The notes under the pieces are model-generated. The model made no database searches. It saw nothing but the letters and a program-made list of their open reading frames with translations, and was not told the origin of the DNA. Shown here one piece after another: positions 7,690-15,926 of a stretch of 57,342 nt of DNA. The DNA lies in the NCBI GenBank assembly GCA_016195085.1, contig JACQAG010000030.1, positions 1 through 57,342 on the forward strand, read 5' to 3'. Positions within the stretch are counted from its first letter, which is position 1; each line of letters opens with the position of its first letter. The stretch comes from Pseudomonadota bacterium (lineage in GTDB: Bacteria; Pseudomonadota; Alphaproteobacteria; SHVZ01). Both the position numbers and the translations under genes were made by a program.

Positions 7690-9358
7690 GGATTCGCTCA
7701 AGGCCATTCGTCTGCAGGTCATGTGGAACCGGCTCATCGCCGTGGTCGAGGAGCAGGCCCAGGCTTTGCTGCGTACCGCCTTCGGTCACGTGGCGCGCGA
7801 GGCCGGCGATCTGTCCGCGGGCGTCTATGACGTGGCCGGGCGCATGCTGGCCCAGGCGGTCACCGGCACGCCAGGCCATGTCAACACCATGGCCGCCGCC
7901 GTTGGGCATTTTCTCGAACGCTTCCCCGTCGCTACGATGGCGCCCGGCGACGTCTACGTGACCAACGATCCTTGGCTGGGTACCGGCCATCTCTTCGACT
8001 TCGTCGCGGTCACCCCGGCCTTTCGCGACGGCAGGCCCGTCGCGTTGTTCGCCTCCACCTGCCACATGGTCGATGTCGGCGGCATCGGTTTCTCCGCGGA
8101 TGCGAATTCGGTCTTCGAGGAAGGCACGCTGATCCCGCATCTTCGGCTGCGCGCCGGCGATCGGCTGAATGAGGACATATTGGCGATCGTCACCGCCAAT
8201 AGCCGCAACCCGACGGAGGTCCGCGGCGACATTCTGTCATTGGTGAGCTGCAACGACGTTGGGGTCGCCAGGCTTCTCGGCATGATGGCGGAGTTCGACC
8301 TCACCTCGATCGATGAGCTGGCCCGGCACGTGATCGAGAAATCACGAGAGGCGACCTTGTCGGCGATCAAGCGGGTGCCGCCCGGGATCTATGGGACCGA
8401 GATGCAGCTCGACGGTTACGATGCGCCGATCCTGCTCCGGGCGAAGATGACCGTGAGCGAGAGGGAGATCGTCGTCGACTATGCCGGCAGCTCGCCGGCC
8501 TCGCTCTTCGGCATCAATTCGCCGAAATGCTACACGGACGCCTATACCGTCTTCGGCCTCAAATGCGCCATCGCGCCCAGTGTTCCCAACAATGCCGGCT
8601 CGCTCGCGCCGTTCAAGGTGCTGGCGGAGCCAGGCTCCATCGTCGACCCGGTGCGGCCCTCGCCGGTCACCGCTCGCCATGTCGTGGGCCAGATGCTTCC
8701 CGATGTCGCCTTCGGTTGCCTTGCCCAGGCGTTGCCGGACGCGGTTCCGGCAGAGAGCGCCGGCAGCATTTGGGTTCTGGCCATGGCCAGCGCCCATGAG
8801 CGGGTCGCCGATGCGCGTCTGAGCAATGCCGCACGCTTCAATGTGATGAATGTCGGCCTCGGCGGGGTCGGGGCTCGGCCGGGCAAGGACGGGTTGTCGA
8901 CCACGGCCTTTCCGAGCGGCGTCGGCACCATTCCCATCGAGGTCACCGAAGACCAATGCCCGCTCGTCTTCTGGCGCAAGGAGTACCTCCGCGACTCCGG
9001 CGGGCCCGGCACCTATCGCGGCGGCCTCGGGCAGGTGATCGAAATCGGCAACAGCGAGGAGGCGGCGTTCACCATCTCGGCGGCGACCTTCGATCGGATT
9101 CGGTTTCCGCCGCGTGGGCGCAATGGCGGCCATTCCGGCGGGGTAGGGGCGGCTCGCCTGGGATCGGGTGCGGCGCTCGCCACGAAGGCAACCCATGTGG
9201 TGCCGGCCGGCGACCGGCTGGTGGTCGAGCTACCTGGCGGCGGCGGCCTCGGGGAGCCAACCGAGCGGCCTCCCGAACGCGTGAAGGCGGATATCGCCGC
9301 GGGCTTGGTATCGCCCGAAGCAGCCCTCAGGGTCTATGGCCTCAAGAGCGGAATGTAG
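7682..9358 (+). CDS. hyuB: hydantoinase/oxoprolinase subunit B
   Basis: A 558-residue HyuB-family protein, the partner of subunit A. It has the family opening LQVMWNRLIAVVEEQAQALL, the metal/ligand segment GDVYVTNDPWLGTGHLFDF, and the late PGGGGLGEP-like segment (residues about 516-524) with glycine-rich sequence ahead of the C-terminus. The length is normal. Its first codons lie inside the end of hyuA. A new gene starts 8 nt after its stop. Whether the cyclic substrate is a hydantoin, 5-oxoproline or another lactam or ketone cannot be told from sequence. Confidence 0.92.
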   Translation: MSKDSLKAIRLQVMWNRLIAVVEEQAQALLRTAFGHVAREAGDLSAGVYDVAGRMLAQAVTGTPGHVNTMAAAVGHFLERFPVATMAPGDVYVTNDPWLGTGHLFDFVAVTPAFRDGRPVALFASTCHMVDVGGIGFSADANSVFEEGTLIPHLRLRAGDRLNEDILAIVTANSRNPTEVRGDILSLVSCNDVGVARLLGMMAEFDLTSIDELARHVIEKSREATLSAIKRVPPGIYGTEMQLDGYDAPILLRAKMTVSEREIVVDYAGSSPASLFGINSPKCYTDAYTVFGLKCAIAPSVPNNAGSLAPFKVLAEPGSIVDPVRPSPVTARHVVGQMLPDVAFGCLAQALPDAVPAESAGSIWVLAMASAHERVADARLSNAARFNVMNVGLGGVGARPGKDGLSTTAFPSGVGTIPIEVTEDQCPLVFWRKEYLRDSGGPGTYRGGLGQVIEIGNSEEAAFTISAATFDRIRFPPRGRNGGHSGGVGAARLGSGAALATKATHVVPAGDRLVVELPGGGGLGEPTERPPERVKADIAAGLVSPEAALRVYGLKSGM

Positions 9359-9365
9359 GTGAGCC

Positions 9366-9794
9366 ATGGCCGACACGCTCACCCATGCGGTCTCGATCGA
9401 GCTGGCGGCGCCGGCGGCCAAGGCCTTTGCCTTCATGTCGGACCCGGCCAAGCTCGACCGCTGGTCATTCGGGACCTGGCGCACGGTGCTGCACGAAGGT
9501 GGGCTGGTCGAGGGCCAATCCATCTTCGATGGCGCCGTCACCTGGGTCCGTATCGACGCCGATCCAAAGCGCGGCGTCATCGATTATCACTTGGGCAAGA
9601 GCAAGGACGCGCTCACCCCGCGGATCATGGCGCGCGTGGTGCCCGGCGACCGGCTCGAGCTCGGAGCCGAGGCATCGGTGCTGACCTTGATCGCCTGGCG
9701 CCTTCGAGGCATGAGCGACGAGCGCTGGCGACGGTTGACGACGGCGCACGAGTTCGAGGTGGTCCTGATCAAGTCGCTGATCGAGGCCGTCTGA
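9366..9794 (+). CDS. SRPBCC-family ligand-binding protein
   Basis: A 142-residue single-domain START/SRPBCC (polyketide cyclase-like) protein. The N-terminal strand THAVSIELAAPAAKAFAFMSDP followed by KLDRWSFGTW is the usual beginning of this fold. The end is the long helix around LTTAHEFEVVLIKSLIEA. No catalytic residue can be named. It is co-directional with hyuAB and 7 nt behind hyuB, with a GGTGAG ribosome site overlapping the spacer. This suggests it handles the same substrate or its product (inference). Confidence 0.75.
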   Translation: MADTLTHAVSIELAAPAAKAFAFMSDPAKLDRWSFGTWRTVLHEGGLVEGQSIFDGAVTWVRIDADPKRGVIDYHLGKSKDALTPRIMARVVPGDRLELGAEASVLTLIAWRLRGMSDERWRRLTTAHEFEVVLIKSLIEAV

Positions 9795-9812
9795 GCAGGC
9801 GCTGAGCGTCCC

Positions 9813-10805
9813 ATGAATCATCCACGAGGTGCACCCGTGATTCCCCCGAAGGACCGTCTCAAGATCTGCTTCGCCCATGTCGCCTACCGGTTTCAGGCCC
9901 GCTTCCAGCCGCGCAACACCGGCATCGGCCATTTTCAGGTCTCCAGCCGGGAGGATCTCGATGCGAAAATCGGCGATGCCGACGTCCTCGTCATCTCCGG
10001 CCTCTGGCGCAACGAGCTGATCGGGCTGGCACCGAAGCTCGGCTTCATCCAATCGATCGGGGCAGGGGTCGATCAATTCTCCAAGGAGGCGCTCGCCGCC
10101 AAGGGGATCCGTCTGGCGAGCGCGGCCGGGGTCAACGCCCGTGCGGTCTCGGAGCATGCGCTGTCCCTCATCCTCGCCTTGAGCCGACGCCTGCCGGAAG
10201 CGCGCGACAATCAGAAGAAGCATGTTTGGCGCGGGATGATCGGCGACTTCGCCCGCCGGGAAGACGAGCTCGGCGGCAAGACGCTGATCGTGGTAGGGCT
10301 TGGTCGCATCGGCGGGCGCCTCGCCGAGCTCGGAAAAGCCCTCGACATGCGCGTCATCGGCATCCGTCGCGATCCGAGCCAGGGCGGCGGTGCGGCGGAC
10401 TCGGTGCATGCGACCAAGGAGCTGAAATCGCTGCTGCCGGAGGCCGATTTCGTGGCGCTCACCTGTCCCTTGACCAAGGAGACCGAGAATCTGATGGATG
10501 CCGACGCATTCTCCCGAATGAAGAAATCGGCCTTTCTGGTCAATCTCGCCCGGGGCAAATGCGTGAACGAGGCGGCGCTGGTCGATGCGCTCTCCAAGGG
10601 GAAGATCGCAGGTGCCGGCATCGACGTCACGGTGGAGGAACCCTTACCGGCAGACTCGCCGCTATGGGATTTGGAAACCGCGTTCATTACCCCGCATACG
10701 GGCGGCGAAACCCGGCGCTACGAGGACAATGTCCTCGATATCCTCATGGATAATCTCGAGCGGCTCTGGCGCGGCGAAACCACGCTCAGAAACCAGATCG
10801 TATGA
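9813..10805 (+). CDS. D-2-hydroxyacid dehydrogenase (NAD-dependent)
   Basis: A 330-residue member of the D-isomer-specific 2-hydroxyacid dehydrogenase family, which interconverts 2-oxo acids and D-2-hydroxy acids in the cytosol. The NAD fold shows VGLGRIGGRLAELGKAL. The catalytic triad residues are seen as Arg in VNLARGKCVNEAAL, Glu in VTVEEPLPADSPLWD and His in ITPHTGGE. Two starts are possible. ATG 9813 has a weak ribosome site. GTG 9837 lies 6 nt after GAGGTG and also precedes the first strand of the fold. It is the fourth gene of the hyu set and would fit reduction of an oxo acid formed from the ring-opened product (inference). Confidence 0.88.
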   Translation: MNHPRGAPVIPPKDRLKICFAHVAYRFQARFQPRNTGIGHFQVSSREDLDAKIGDADVLVISGLWRNELIGLAPKLGFIQSIGAGVDQFSKEALAAKGIRLASAAGVNARAVSEHALSLILALSRRLPEARDNQKKHVWRGMIGDFARREDELGGKTLIVVGLGRIGGRLAELGKALDMRVIGIRRDPSQGGGAADSVHATKELKSLLPEADFVALTCPLTKETENLMDADAFSRMKKSAFLVNLARGKCVNEAALVDALSKGKIAGAGIDVTVEEPLPADSPLWDLETAFITPHTGGETRRYEDNVLDILMDNLERLWRGETTLRNQIV

Positions 10806-10814
10806 TCCTTCCGC

Positions 10815-12110
10815 TCACTTGCTCTGAGACTTGAGCTCCTCGATCGCCGAAGCCCAAGCCTCTGAGGTGTGCCGGATATCCTCGGCCGTATGGGCGAGCG
10901 AGACATAATATTTCGACTCGCCCTTCATGATGCCGCGCTGGCGCAGAAGCGCATTGAAGCGCCGCAGCATCTCCACATCGCCGCGCAGCGTGCCGCGATA
11001 GTCGCGGATCTCGCCGTCGGTGAAGACGACGTCGAACAACGGCGGCTCGCCGATGACCTGGGCCTTCAAGCCGGAGCGCTTCAACAGCCGTGACAGCTCG
11101 TTCATCAAGGTGCGGCCGGTCTCGAAGATGCGCTCATAGGCGCCGGGTCGCCGCAGGATCTCAAGGGTGGCGAGGCCGGCGACGGCGGCGACGGGGTTGC
11201 CCGACAGCGTCCCGATCTGGGTCAGGAAGCCGTCATCGCCGACCCTGCCGCGGTCGAAATGCGCCATGATGTCGTCCCGACCGGCGATCGCCGCCAGCGG
11301 AAACCCGCCGCCGATGACCTTGCCCAGGGTGCAGATGTCGGGGACGACGCCGTAGTACTCCTGAGCGCCGCCATAGGCGAGGCGGAAGCCGGTGACGACC
11401 TCATCGAAGATGAGCGGCACGCCGTTCTCGGACGTCGCCTTCCGGAGCGCCTGCAGAAAGCCCGGCGCCGGCGGAACGATGCGCTGGAACGGCTCGACGA
11501 TGACGCCCGCCAGCTCATCGCGATGCGCGCGGATGAGGGCGTTCACGCTGTCGATGTCGTTGAAGGGGGCTACCAGAATCTCGTCGCTGACGCTCCGCGG
11601 AATACCGGGGGAGTCAGGGACCGGCTGCGGGAAGTTGCCCGGCCGCTTCGGGGCGAGGCTTTGCAGCGCATAGTCGCTCATGCCGTGATAGCCACCCTCG
11701 AATTTGAGGATCTTCTCACGCTTGCGATAGGCCCGGGCAAGACGCATGGCATAGGCATCCGCCTCGGTGCCGCTGCTGACGAAGCGCACCTTGTCGGCGC
11801 AGGCGACGGCATCGACGATGGCCTCGGCGAGGCGGATGCCGTGGCGGTTGTTGGCGAAATAGGTCGTGCCGAGAGGCACCTGCGCCTGGACCGCAGCGGT
11901 AACCTCCGGATTCGCATGGCCGATGAGCATCGGGCCGGATCCCAGCAGGAAATCGACATATTCTTTGCCGTCCTCATCCCAGACCCGTCCGCCACGGCCT
12001 TCCCGGATCACGAAGTCGGCAGGCGTATTTCCGAACGTGCCGGCCGGCAGAACGCGCTTTGCCGTTTCCAACAGTCCAAGATCAGCCTCGCTGCGGGCCT
12101 TCGCGGTCAT
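10815..12110 (-). CDS. class III aminotransferase / glutamate-1-semialdehyde aminomutase-like
   Basis: A 431-residue PLP enzyme of aminotransferase class III. It shows the GSA-aminomutase-type SSGTEADAYAMRLARAYR segment (112-129), the PLP-binding aspartate in IFDEVVTGFR (D236) and the Schiff-base lysine in TLGKVIGGGFP (K264). Sequence resembles HemL, but many such proteins in catabolic clusters are transaminases or mutases of unknown substrate. It converges on the hydroxyacid dehydrogenase with 9 nt between stops and lies 86 nt downstream of soxA on the same strand. It may therefore be read through from the Sox operon. I would not call it hemL from this context. Confidence 0.85.
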   Translation of the reverse strand: MTAKARSEADLGLLETAKRVLPAGTFGNTPADFVIREGRGGRVWDEDGKEYVDFLLGSGPMLIGHANPEVTAAVQAQVPLGTTYFANNRHGIRLAEAIVDAVACADKVRFVSSGTEADAYAMRLARAYRKREKILKFEGGYHGMSDYALQSLAPKRPGNFPQPVPDSPGIPRSVSDEILVAPFNDIDSVNALIRAHRDELAGVIVEPFQRIVPPAPGFLQALRKATSENGVPLIFDEVVTGFRLAYGGAQEYYGVVPDICTLGKVIGGGFPLAAIAGRDDIMAHFDRGRVGDDGFLTQIGTLSGNPVAAVAGLATLEILRRPGAYERIFETGRTLMNELSRLLKRSGLKAQVIGEPPLFDVVFTDGEIRDYRGTLRGDVEMLRRFNALLRQRGIMKGESKYYVSLAHTAEDIRHTSEAWASAIEELKSQSK

Positions 12111-12196
12111 GGGATCCTCGTGTTCATCGCTGCGGTCGCCGGGACTCTATCGCCAACACCGGCAATTCCGCGATGCTTTTCGAAATGCCGGCGGAA

Positions 12197-12997
12197 TCAG
12201 GGGCGTACGGCGGGAGTCTCCACGGGTAGCTCGCGGGCGCGCCACATCAAATACAATTCGAGGTTGACGTACTCGGGCGCACCAAAGGGATAGGACTGGG
12301 CGCGCATGCCGACGAGGCAGTTGCGGAGCCGTCGCTGCAGCGAGCCGAGGGCCTGCCATTCGAGCCGGTAGAGCGGATAGCCCGTGGGATGCGCCTGGGG
12401 CACCGGGGCGCCTGCCAGCTTTTGACCCCAATTATCGTCGTGGCACTGGGCGCAGGAGAGATTGAGCTGTCCCTGACGCTCCTCGAAGAGCGCGCGACCT
12501 CTCTCGATGAACGGCTTGATCCGATCGTCCTCGACGATGCTGATGGGCTGGCCGCGGGACTGCCGTCCGACATAGGCGGTCAAAGCCAACAGCTCCTTGC
12601 TCTCGAACGGCAAGGGCGCCGCCTGCTGCTTCTCAGTGCGGCAGACGTTGATGCGCTCTTCTAGATCGACCGGTCGACCATGCGCGGCATCGAAGGCGGG
12701 GTAGCGTGCAGCAACGCCTTTCATGCTCACCCGGGCGTCTTGGTGGCAATCGGCGCAAGACTTGTCCCGGGATCCTTCCTTCCGGCTCCAGAGAGCCTCG
12801 CCGTCGAGCACCCACAGCATGCCGGGATTGGCGGTGTCGTCGTCCTGCATCGCCCGAGTCTCGCGCCCCATGAACTCGTAGCCTGACCGCCGGTCCGCGA
12901 ACGGGATTTCCGTGGCGCCTGCCGCAGAAGCGAAGCCCAGCGCCGGAAGCAGGCATTGGAGGAGGGTGGCGAACCGACGGACCCAGCGGGCGATCAT
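12197..12997 (-). CDS. soxA: sulfur-oxidation diheme cytochrome SoxA
   Basis: A 266-residue exported cytochrome c with a signal peptide (about residues 1-29). It has two CxxCH sites, CADCH (81-85) and CAQCH (182-186), so it is a diheme form. The conserved RSGYEFM...RAMQDDDTANPGM N-terminal motif and the RRLRNC motif are present. C227 in the latter is the cysteine that forms the active-site cysteine persulfide ligand in characterised SoxA. With SoxX it would join a reduced sulfur compound to the SoxY cysteine in the periplasm and pass electrons on. It starts in a 4-bp ATGA overlap with soxZ. It is the last sox gene of the operon. Confidence 0.94.
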   Translation of the reverse strand: MIARWVRRFATLLQCLLPALGFASAAGATEIPFADRRSGYEFMGRETRAMQDDDTANPGMLWVLDGEALWSRKEGSRDKSCADCHQDARVSMKGVAARYPAFDAAHGRPVDLEERINVCRTEKQQAAPLPFESKELLALTAYVGRQSRGQPISIVEDDRIKPFIERGRALFEERQGQLNLSCAQCHDDNWGQKLAGAPVPQAHPTGYPLYRLEWQALGSLQRRLRNCLVGMRAQSYPFGAPEYVNLELYLMWRARELPVETPAVRP

Positions 12998-13314
12998 TCG
13001 ACGGCGATGGCAGCAGACTCAATCATCGCGAAGCCATTGTCGCCGGACCAGCGGAAGGCGATCGTGCCGCTCTCGCTCGCAACCGTATGGAAGGTAATGA
13101 AAGGATTGGCGGCGATCGCCGGGGCGAGCGTGGCGCGGAATATTTCCTCGCCGTTGTATGTGCACACGAACAGATCGATGATGTCGCGCGGAATCATTTC
13201 GCCGTTGTAGCCGACGCGAAAGCCGGTCTCCATGGGATGGGAGATCAGCGTCTTGATCTCGATGATCTCGCCGCGTTTGGCCTTGGCCGGGACGTTGATC
13301 AGAGCCCGCGCCAT
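12994..13314 (-). CDS. soxZ: sulfur carrier complex subunit SoxZ
   Basis: A 106-residue immunoglobulin-like protein that dimerises with SoxY. Typical SoxZ sequence is visible: ALINVPAKAKRGEIIEIKTL, HPMETGFR and IIDLFVCTYNGEEIFRA. It has no signal peptide, as usual, because it is exported bound to SoxY through the Tat route. I use ATG 13314, which overlaps the soxY stop as TGATG. A GTG one codon upstream also fits. Its stop overlaps the soxA start by 4 bp, so soxY-soxZ-soxA are translationally coupled. Confidence 0.94.
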   Translation of the reverse strand: MARALINVPAKAKRGEIIEIKTLISHPMETGFRVGYNGEMIPRDIIDLFVCTYNGEEIFRATLAPAIAANPFITFHTVASESGTIAFRWSGDNGFAMIESAAIAVE

Positions 13315-13808
13315 CACTTTATGACCTCGATGCAGGCCGCGACCGTCACGATGACGTCGGCGCTTTCGGTCCAGAACGAGCCATCGCTCATCTCCGCGAT
13401 GGCGACGACACGCTGCGCATCGGCAAGCTTGATGCGTGTGGCGAACGTCGCTTTGCCGGCCCGCGGTCCGAGGCTCACGGAGATCACATGAGGCTGCGGG
13501 TTCTTCTCGTTGAAGACATGGATGGCCTTGACGTGATCGACGTCGGTCATCGGGCTTTCGACTGCGACCGTGACCGGCACAGTATTGCCGTTCTCGACCA
13601 AAGGCGGCAAATCGAGGCTGATGCGCCCACGGCGCAGCTGCGCCTCGCCGATCACCTCCTGAATCGCCGCCTGCATGGATTCCGGCGTGGCAAGGCTGGT
13701 CTTGGCGGCGAACACCGACAGGAGCCCGGCACCGGCGGCCAGGCGCGCCGACCCGATGAGGAAGCGGCGTCGGCTCGTGCCCGAAATTGCATGATCCTCG
13801 CTGGTCAT
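13314..13808 (-). CDS. soxY: sulfur carrier protein SoxY with atypical C-terminus
   Basis: A 164-residue SoxY with a twin-arginine signal (SRRRFLIGS, residues 12-20). The body is typical (DLPPLVENGNTVPVTVAVESP, KAIHVFNEKNPQP, RIKLADAQRVVAIAEMSDG). In the thiosulfate-oxidising Sox system the carrier cysteine lies in a C-terminal GGCGG arm. Here the chain ends VTVAACIEVIK. A cysteine is kept (C159) but the flanking glycines are replaced and five residues follow it. This could be a distinct SoxY subgroup with a stiffer arm. The gene lies 10 nt after soxX and overlaps soxZ by one base. Confidence 0.9.
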   Translation of the reverse strand: MTSEDHAISGTSRRRFLIGSARLAAGAGLLSVFAAKTSLATPESMQAAIQEVIGEAQLRRGRISLDLPPLVENGNTVPVTVAVESPMTDVDHVKAIHVFNEKNPQPHVISVSLGPRAGKATFATRIKLADAQRVVAIAEMSDGSFWTESADVIVTVAACIEVIK

Positions 13809-13818
13809 CGTCTCCGCT

Positions 13819-14316
13819 CTATTGGCGCAGCGTCTTCAGGTAGGCGACCACGTCCTCGACCTGCTCGGCGGTCAGCAAGGCCTTGCCGACTGCGCTGGGC
13901 GCCACGCGGGTCAAGCCTTCGGTTCGGTAGTAGGGCGGCATGATGGTATCAGGGTTGACGCGGCTCGCATCGACGATCCTCAGACGCAGTTGACCTTCCG
14001 ACCAGCGATTTCCCGCTCCCTCCATGTTCGGCGCCAAGGTTCCCTGGAATGCCTCGTCGGGAAAGGGGCCGCTGTGGCACAGGAGACAGAGCCCGACCTG
14101 CCGATTGCCGACGATCAGGCGCCCCTTGGCGGGATCTCCCGCCATTCCCGTCAAGGAGGCAGGAATGGCATCCTCCACCACAATATAATGGCGAAGGCCT
14201 TCTTCGGCGAGGGCGACCGGGCTCGAAGGGCCGGCCAAGGCCGCGAGCAAGGCGAGCCCAAGCCAGGCACCGCGGCTAGCCGAATACTTCGCCGGTGATC
14301 GTCTTGAACCAACCAT
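13819..14316 (-). CDS. soxX: sulfur-oxidation cytochrome SoxX
   Basis: A monoheme cytochrome c of 165 residues, partner of SoxA. A signal peptide is formed by GAWLGLALLAALAGPSSP with cleavage near ALA-EE (about residue 38). The heme site is CLLCH (C77, C80, H81) and the likely axial methionine is M126 in DTIMPPYY. I start at ATG 14316, which lies inside the end of the preceding flavoprotein gene (41-bp overlap). The reading frame is open further upstream, but that stretch lacks signal-peptide character. The ending EQVEDVVAYLKTL is the standard last cytochrome helix. Confidence 0.9.
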   Translation of the reverse strand: MVGSRRSPAKYSASRGAWLGLALLAALAGPSSPVALAEEGLRHYIVVEDAIPASLTGMAGDPAKGRLIVGNRQVGLCLLCHSGPFPDEAFQGTLAPNMEGAGNRWSEGQLRLRIVDASRVNPDTIMPPYYRTEGLTRVAPSAVGKALLTAEQVEDVVAYLKTLRQ

Positions 14317-15556
14317 CGGCAAAGCCGGCTTCCTGGGCGCGCACGGATGGCGGCGCATCCAACGGGCTGGTGCCGCCGGCACCTTCGATGTCGGCGAGGA
14401 TACCGTTGGCGGGCCGATAGACGCCGGCGACGGTGATGCCATAGTCAGGTGCCACCAGGCTATAGCAGGTGTTGATCAGCCTCGGCTCCGGGGGCGTGGC
14501 GCCGTCCATGAGGTTCACCACAGCGGCCGCGCAGACCTTCGCCTGGGCGTTGGCGGAGAAGGCGGACTTCGGCATGGCGCCGGCGATCGAGGCATCGCCG
14601 ATCACATGGATGTTGGGTTGCAAGCTCGAGGCGAAGCTCACCGGGTCGATGGGGCACCATCCGGTTTGGTTGGCAACACCGGCGAGCTCGGCGATGCGCC
14701 CCGCCTTCTGTGGGGGAATGACGTTGGCGACATCGGCCTTGTACTTGTTGAAATCGGTCGTCAAGGTCAGCGAGGCCGGATCGACCGAAGTCACCTTGCC
14801 GCCCGAGGACAAGGAGACCCACTCGATGTGGTTGGGGTAGAGCTCTTTCCAGGCATTTTGGAAGAGGCGCTGCTTGGAGAAGGCATCCTTGGCATCGAGG
14901 ATGATGAGCTTCGATTTCGGCTTCTTGGTCTTGAGGTAGTAGGCGATCAAGCTCGCCCGCTCGTAAGGACCGGGGGGGCAGCGGAATGGATTGGCCGGCG
15001 CCGAGATGACGACGATGCCGCCATCCTCCATCGACTCGAGCTGGCGGCGCAGCAGGAGGGTCTGCTCGCCTGCCTTCCAGGCATGGGGCATGCGCTCGGC
15101 GGCGGCTTCAGTATACCCGGGGAGCCCTTCCCATCGGAGGTCGATTCCCGGGGCCAGAACGAGCCGGTCATAGGCAAGCCGCCCGCCATCGGCCAAGGTC
15201 ACGCTGCGGGCCAGGGGATCGACCGCCGTCGCTGCGGTGAACGCCAGGGCGATTCCGTCTTGCGCGAGCCGGTCATAGCCGAATTGCTGCTCCTTGAGCT
15301 CGCGCAGACCGGCGATGACGCCATTGCTGAACGGGCAGGCGGTGAAGCTGCGGTTGGCTTCGACCAGCGTCACCGTCAGGCGCGGCTCGAGCCGCTTCAA
15401 CGTCCTCGCGCAGGTGGCGCCGGCAAAGCCGCCGCCGATGACGACGACGCGGCCGCTTGCCCCTTGGCCGAAGGCCGGTAGCGGCAGGAGCGCGCTCGCC
15501 GCTCCGGCCGTTACTTTCCGTAAGAAATCGCGACGTGACGTCCAGCGCCTGCTCAT
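14276..15556 (-). CDS. soxF: flavocytochrome c sulfide dehydrogenase flavoprotein (SoxF/FccB type)
   Basis: A 426-residue FAD enzyme that oxidises sulfide in the periplasm and hands electrons to a cytochrome c subunit. It has a Tat signal (SRRDFLRKV), the FAD fold VVVIGGGFAGATCARTL, and the FTACPFSNGV segment whose cysteine is the covalent FAD attachment site in characterised FccB. The two redox cysteines of the family are visible in FRCPPGPYER and GWCPIDP. The start at ATG 15556 gives the Tat peptide; an open frame upstream of it reads through the cytochrome gene and is not real. It overlaps the upstream cytochrome by 4 bp (ATGA) and soxX by 41 bp. Confidence 0.92.
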   Translation of the reverse strand: MSRRWTSRRDFLRKVTAGAASALLPLPAFGQGASGRVVVIGGGFAGATCARTLKRLEPRLTVTLVEANRSFTACPFSNGVIAGLRELKEQQFGYDRLAQDGIALAFTAATAVDPLARSVTLADGGRLAYDRLVLAPGIDLRWEGLPGYTEAAAERMPHAWKAGEQTLLLRRQLESMEDGGIVVISAPANPFRCPPGPYERASLIAYYLKTKKPKSKLIILDAKDAFSKQRLFQNAWKELYPNHIEWVSLSSGGKVTSVDPASLTLTTDFNKYKADVANVIPPQKAGRIAELAGVANQTGWCPIDPVSFASSLQPNIHVIGDASIAGAMPKSAFSANAQAKVCAAAVVNLMDGATPPEPRLINTCYSLVAPDYGITVAGVYRPANGILADIEGAGGTSPLDAPPSVRAQEAGFADGWFKTITGEVFG

Positions 15557-15870
15557 GGTCTTGATCCCGCGCAGTCCCTCTGCTCGCCATACCAGGCGGC
15601 GATGATTCTGCTCTCCTCGTCGCTGAAGCCCTTGGCGATGCGGTCCATGATCGTCGTCGGCAGCTTCCCCGAGCGGAATCCCTGCATCGCCGCGGTTATC
15701 TCCGTCGCGGTGCGGCCGATGAGCCTGGGTACCGGCGTCTCGACGGCTTGGCCGGCCGGATGGCAGCCGGTGCAGGAGGCGGCTCCCGGCGGGCCTTCCG
15801 GCGAGGCGGCGACGGCGATCTGGGCCGTCGCCCAAAGAATCATTCCGGCGAGAATCGTGCGAGCTGTCAC
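15553..15870 (-). CDS. soxE: small monoheme cytochrome c (SoxE/FccA type)
   Basis: A 105-residue exported cytochrome. It has a signal peptide (ILAGMILWATAQIAVAA), a heme site CTGCH (C33, C36, H37) and a likely axial methionine M75 in TTIMDRIAKGF. The start is GTG 15870, supported by AGGTGGGA 6 nt upstream. Another GTG at 15930 overlaps the stop of the molybdenum subunit as GTGA and would add 20 residues before the signal peptide. The 3' end overlaps the flavoprotein by 4 bp, so it is expected to be its cytochrome subunit. Its closeness to the Mo enzyme means it could also serve as that enzyme's electron acceptor (inference). Confidence 0.85.
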   Translation of the reverse strand: MTARTILAGMILWATAQIAVAASPEGPPGAASCTGCHPAGQAVETPVPRLIGRTATEITAAMQGFRSGKLPTTIMDRIAKGFSDEESRIIAAWYGEQRDCAGSRP

Positions 15871-15876
15871 CTGATG

Positions 15877-15884
15877 TCCCACCT
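15877..15884 (-). promoter_or_regulatory. ribosome binding site deciding the soxE start
   Basis: On the minus strand this reads AGGTGGGA, 6 nt before GTG 15870. It is the strongest Shine-Dalgarno match in this junction and favours the internal GTG over the GTG at 15930 that overlaps the upstream stop. Confidence 0.6.
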
Positions 15885-15926
15885 GACGAACGGGAGCGGC
15901 GGCCGATGGGGCCGCCGCAGGGTCGA

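Noticed and set aside
5590-7737. Long open frame on the minus strand opposite hyuA (about 715 codons)
   Set aside because: It is the GC-rich complement of hyuA. The translation is rich in Arg, His and Asp with no recognisable fold, while hyuA on the other strand has full family motifs.
10815-12110. Calling the class III aminotransferase hemL
   Set aside because: The motifs fit the broad GSA-aminomutase-like group, but the neighbours are catabolic and many such homologs have other roles.
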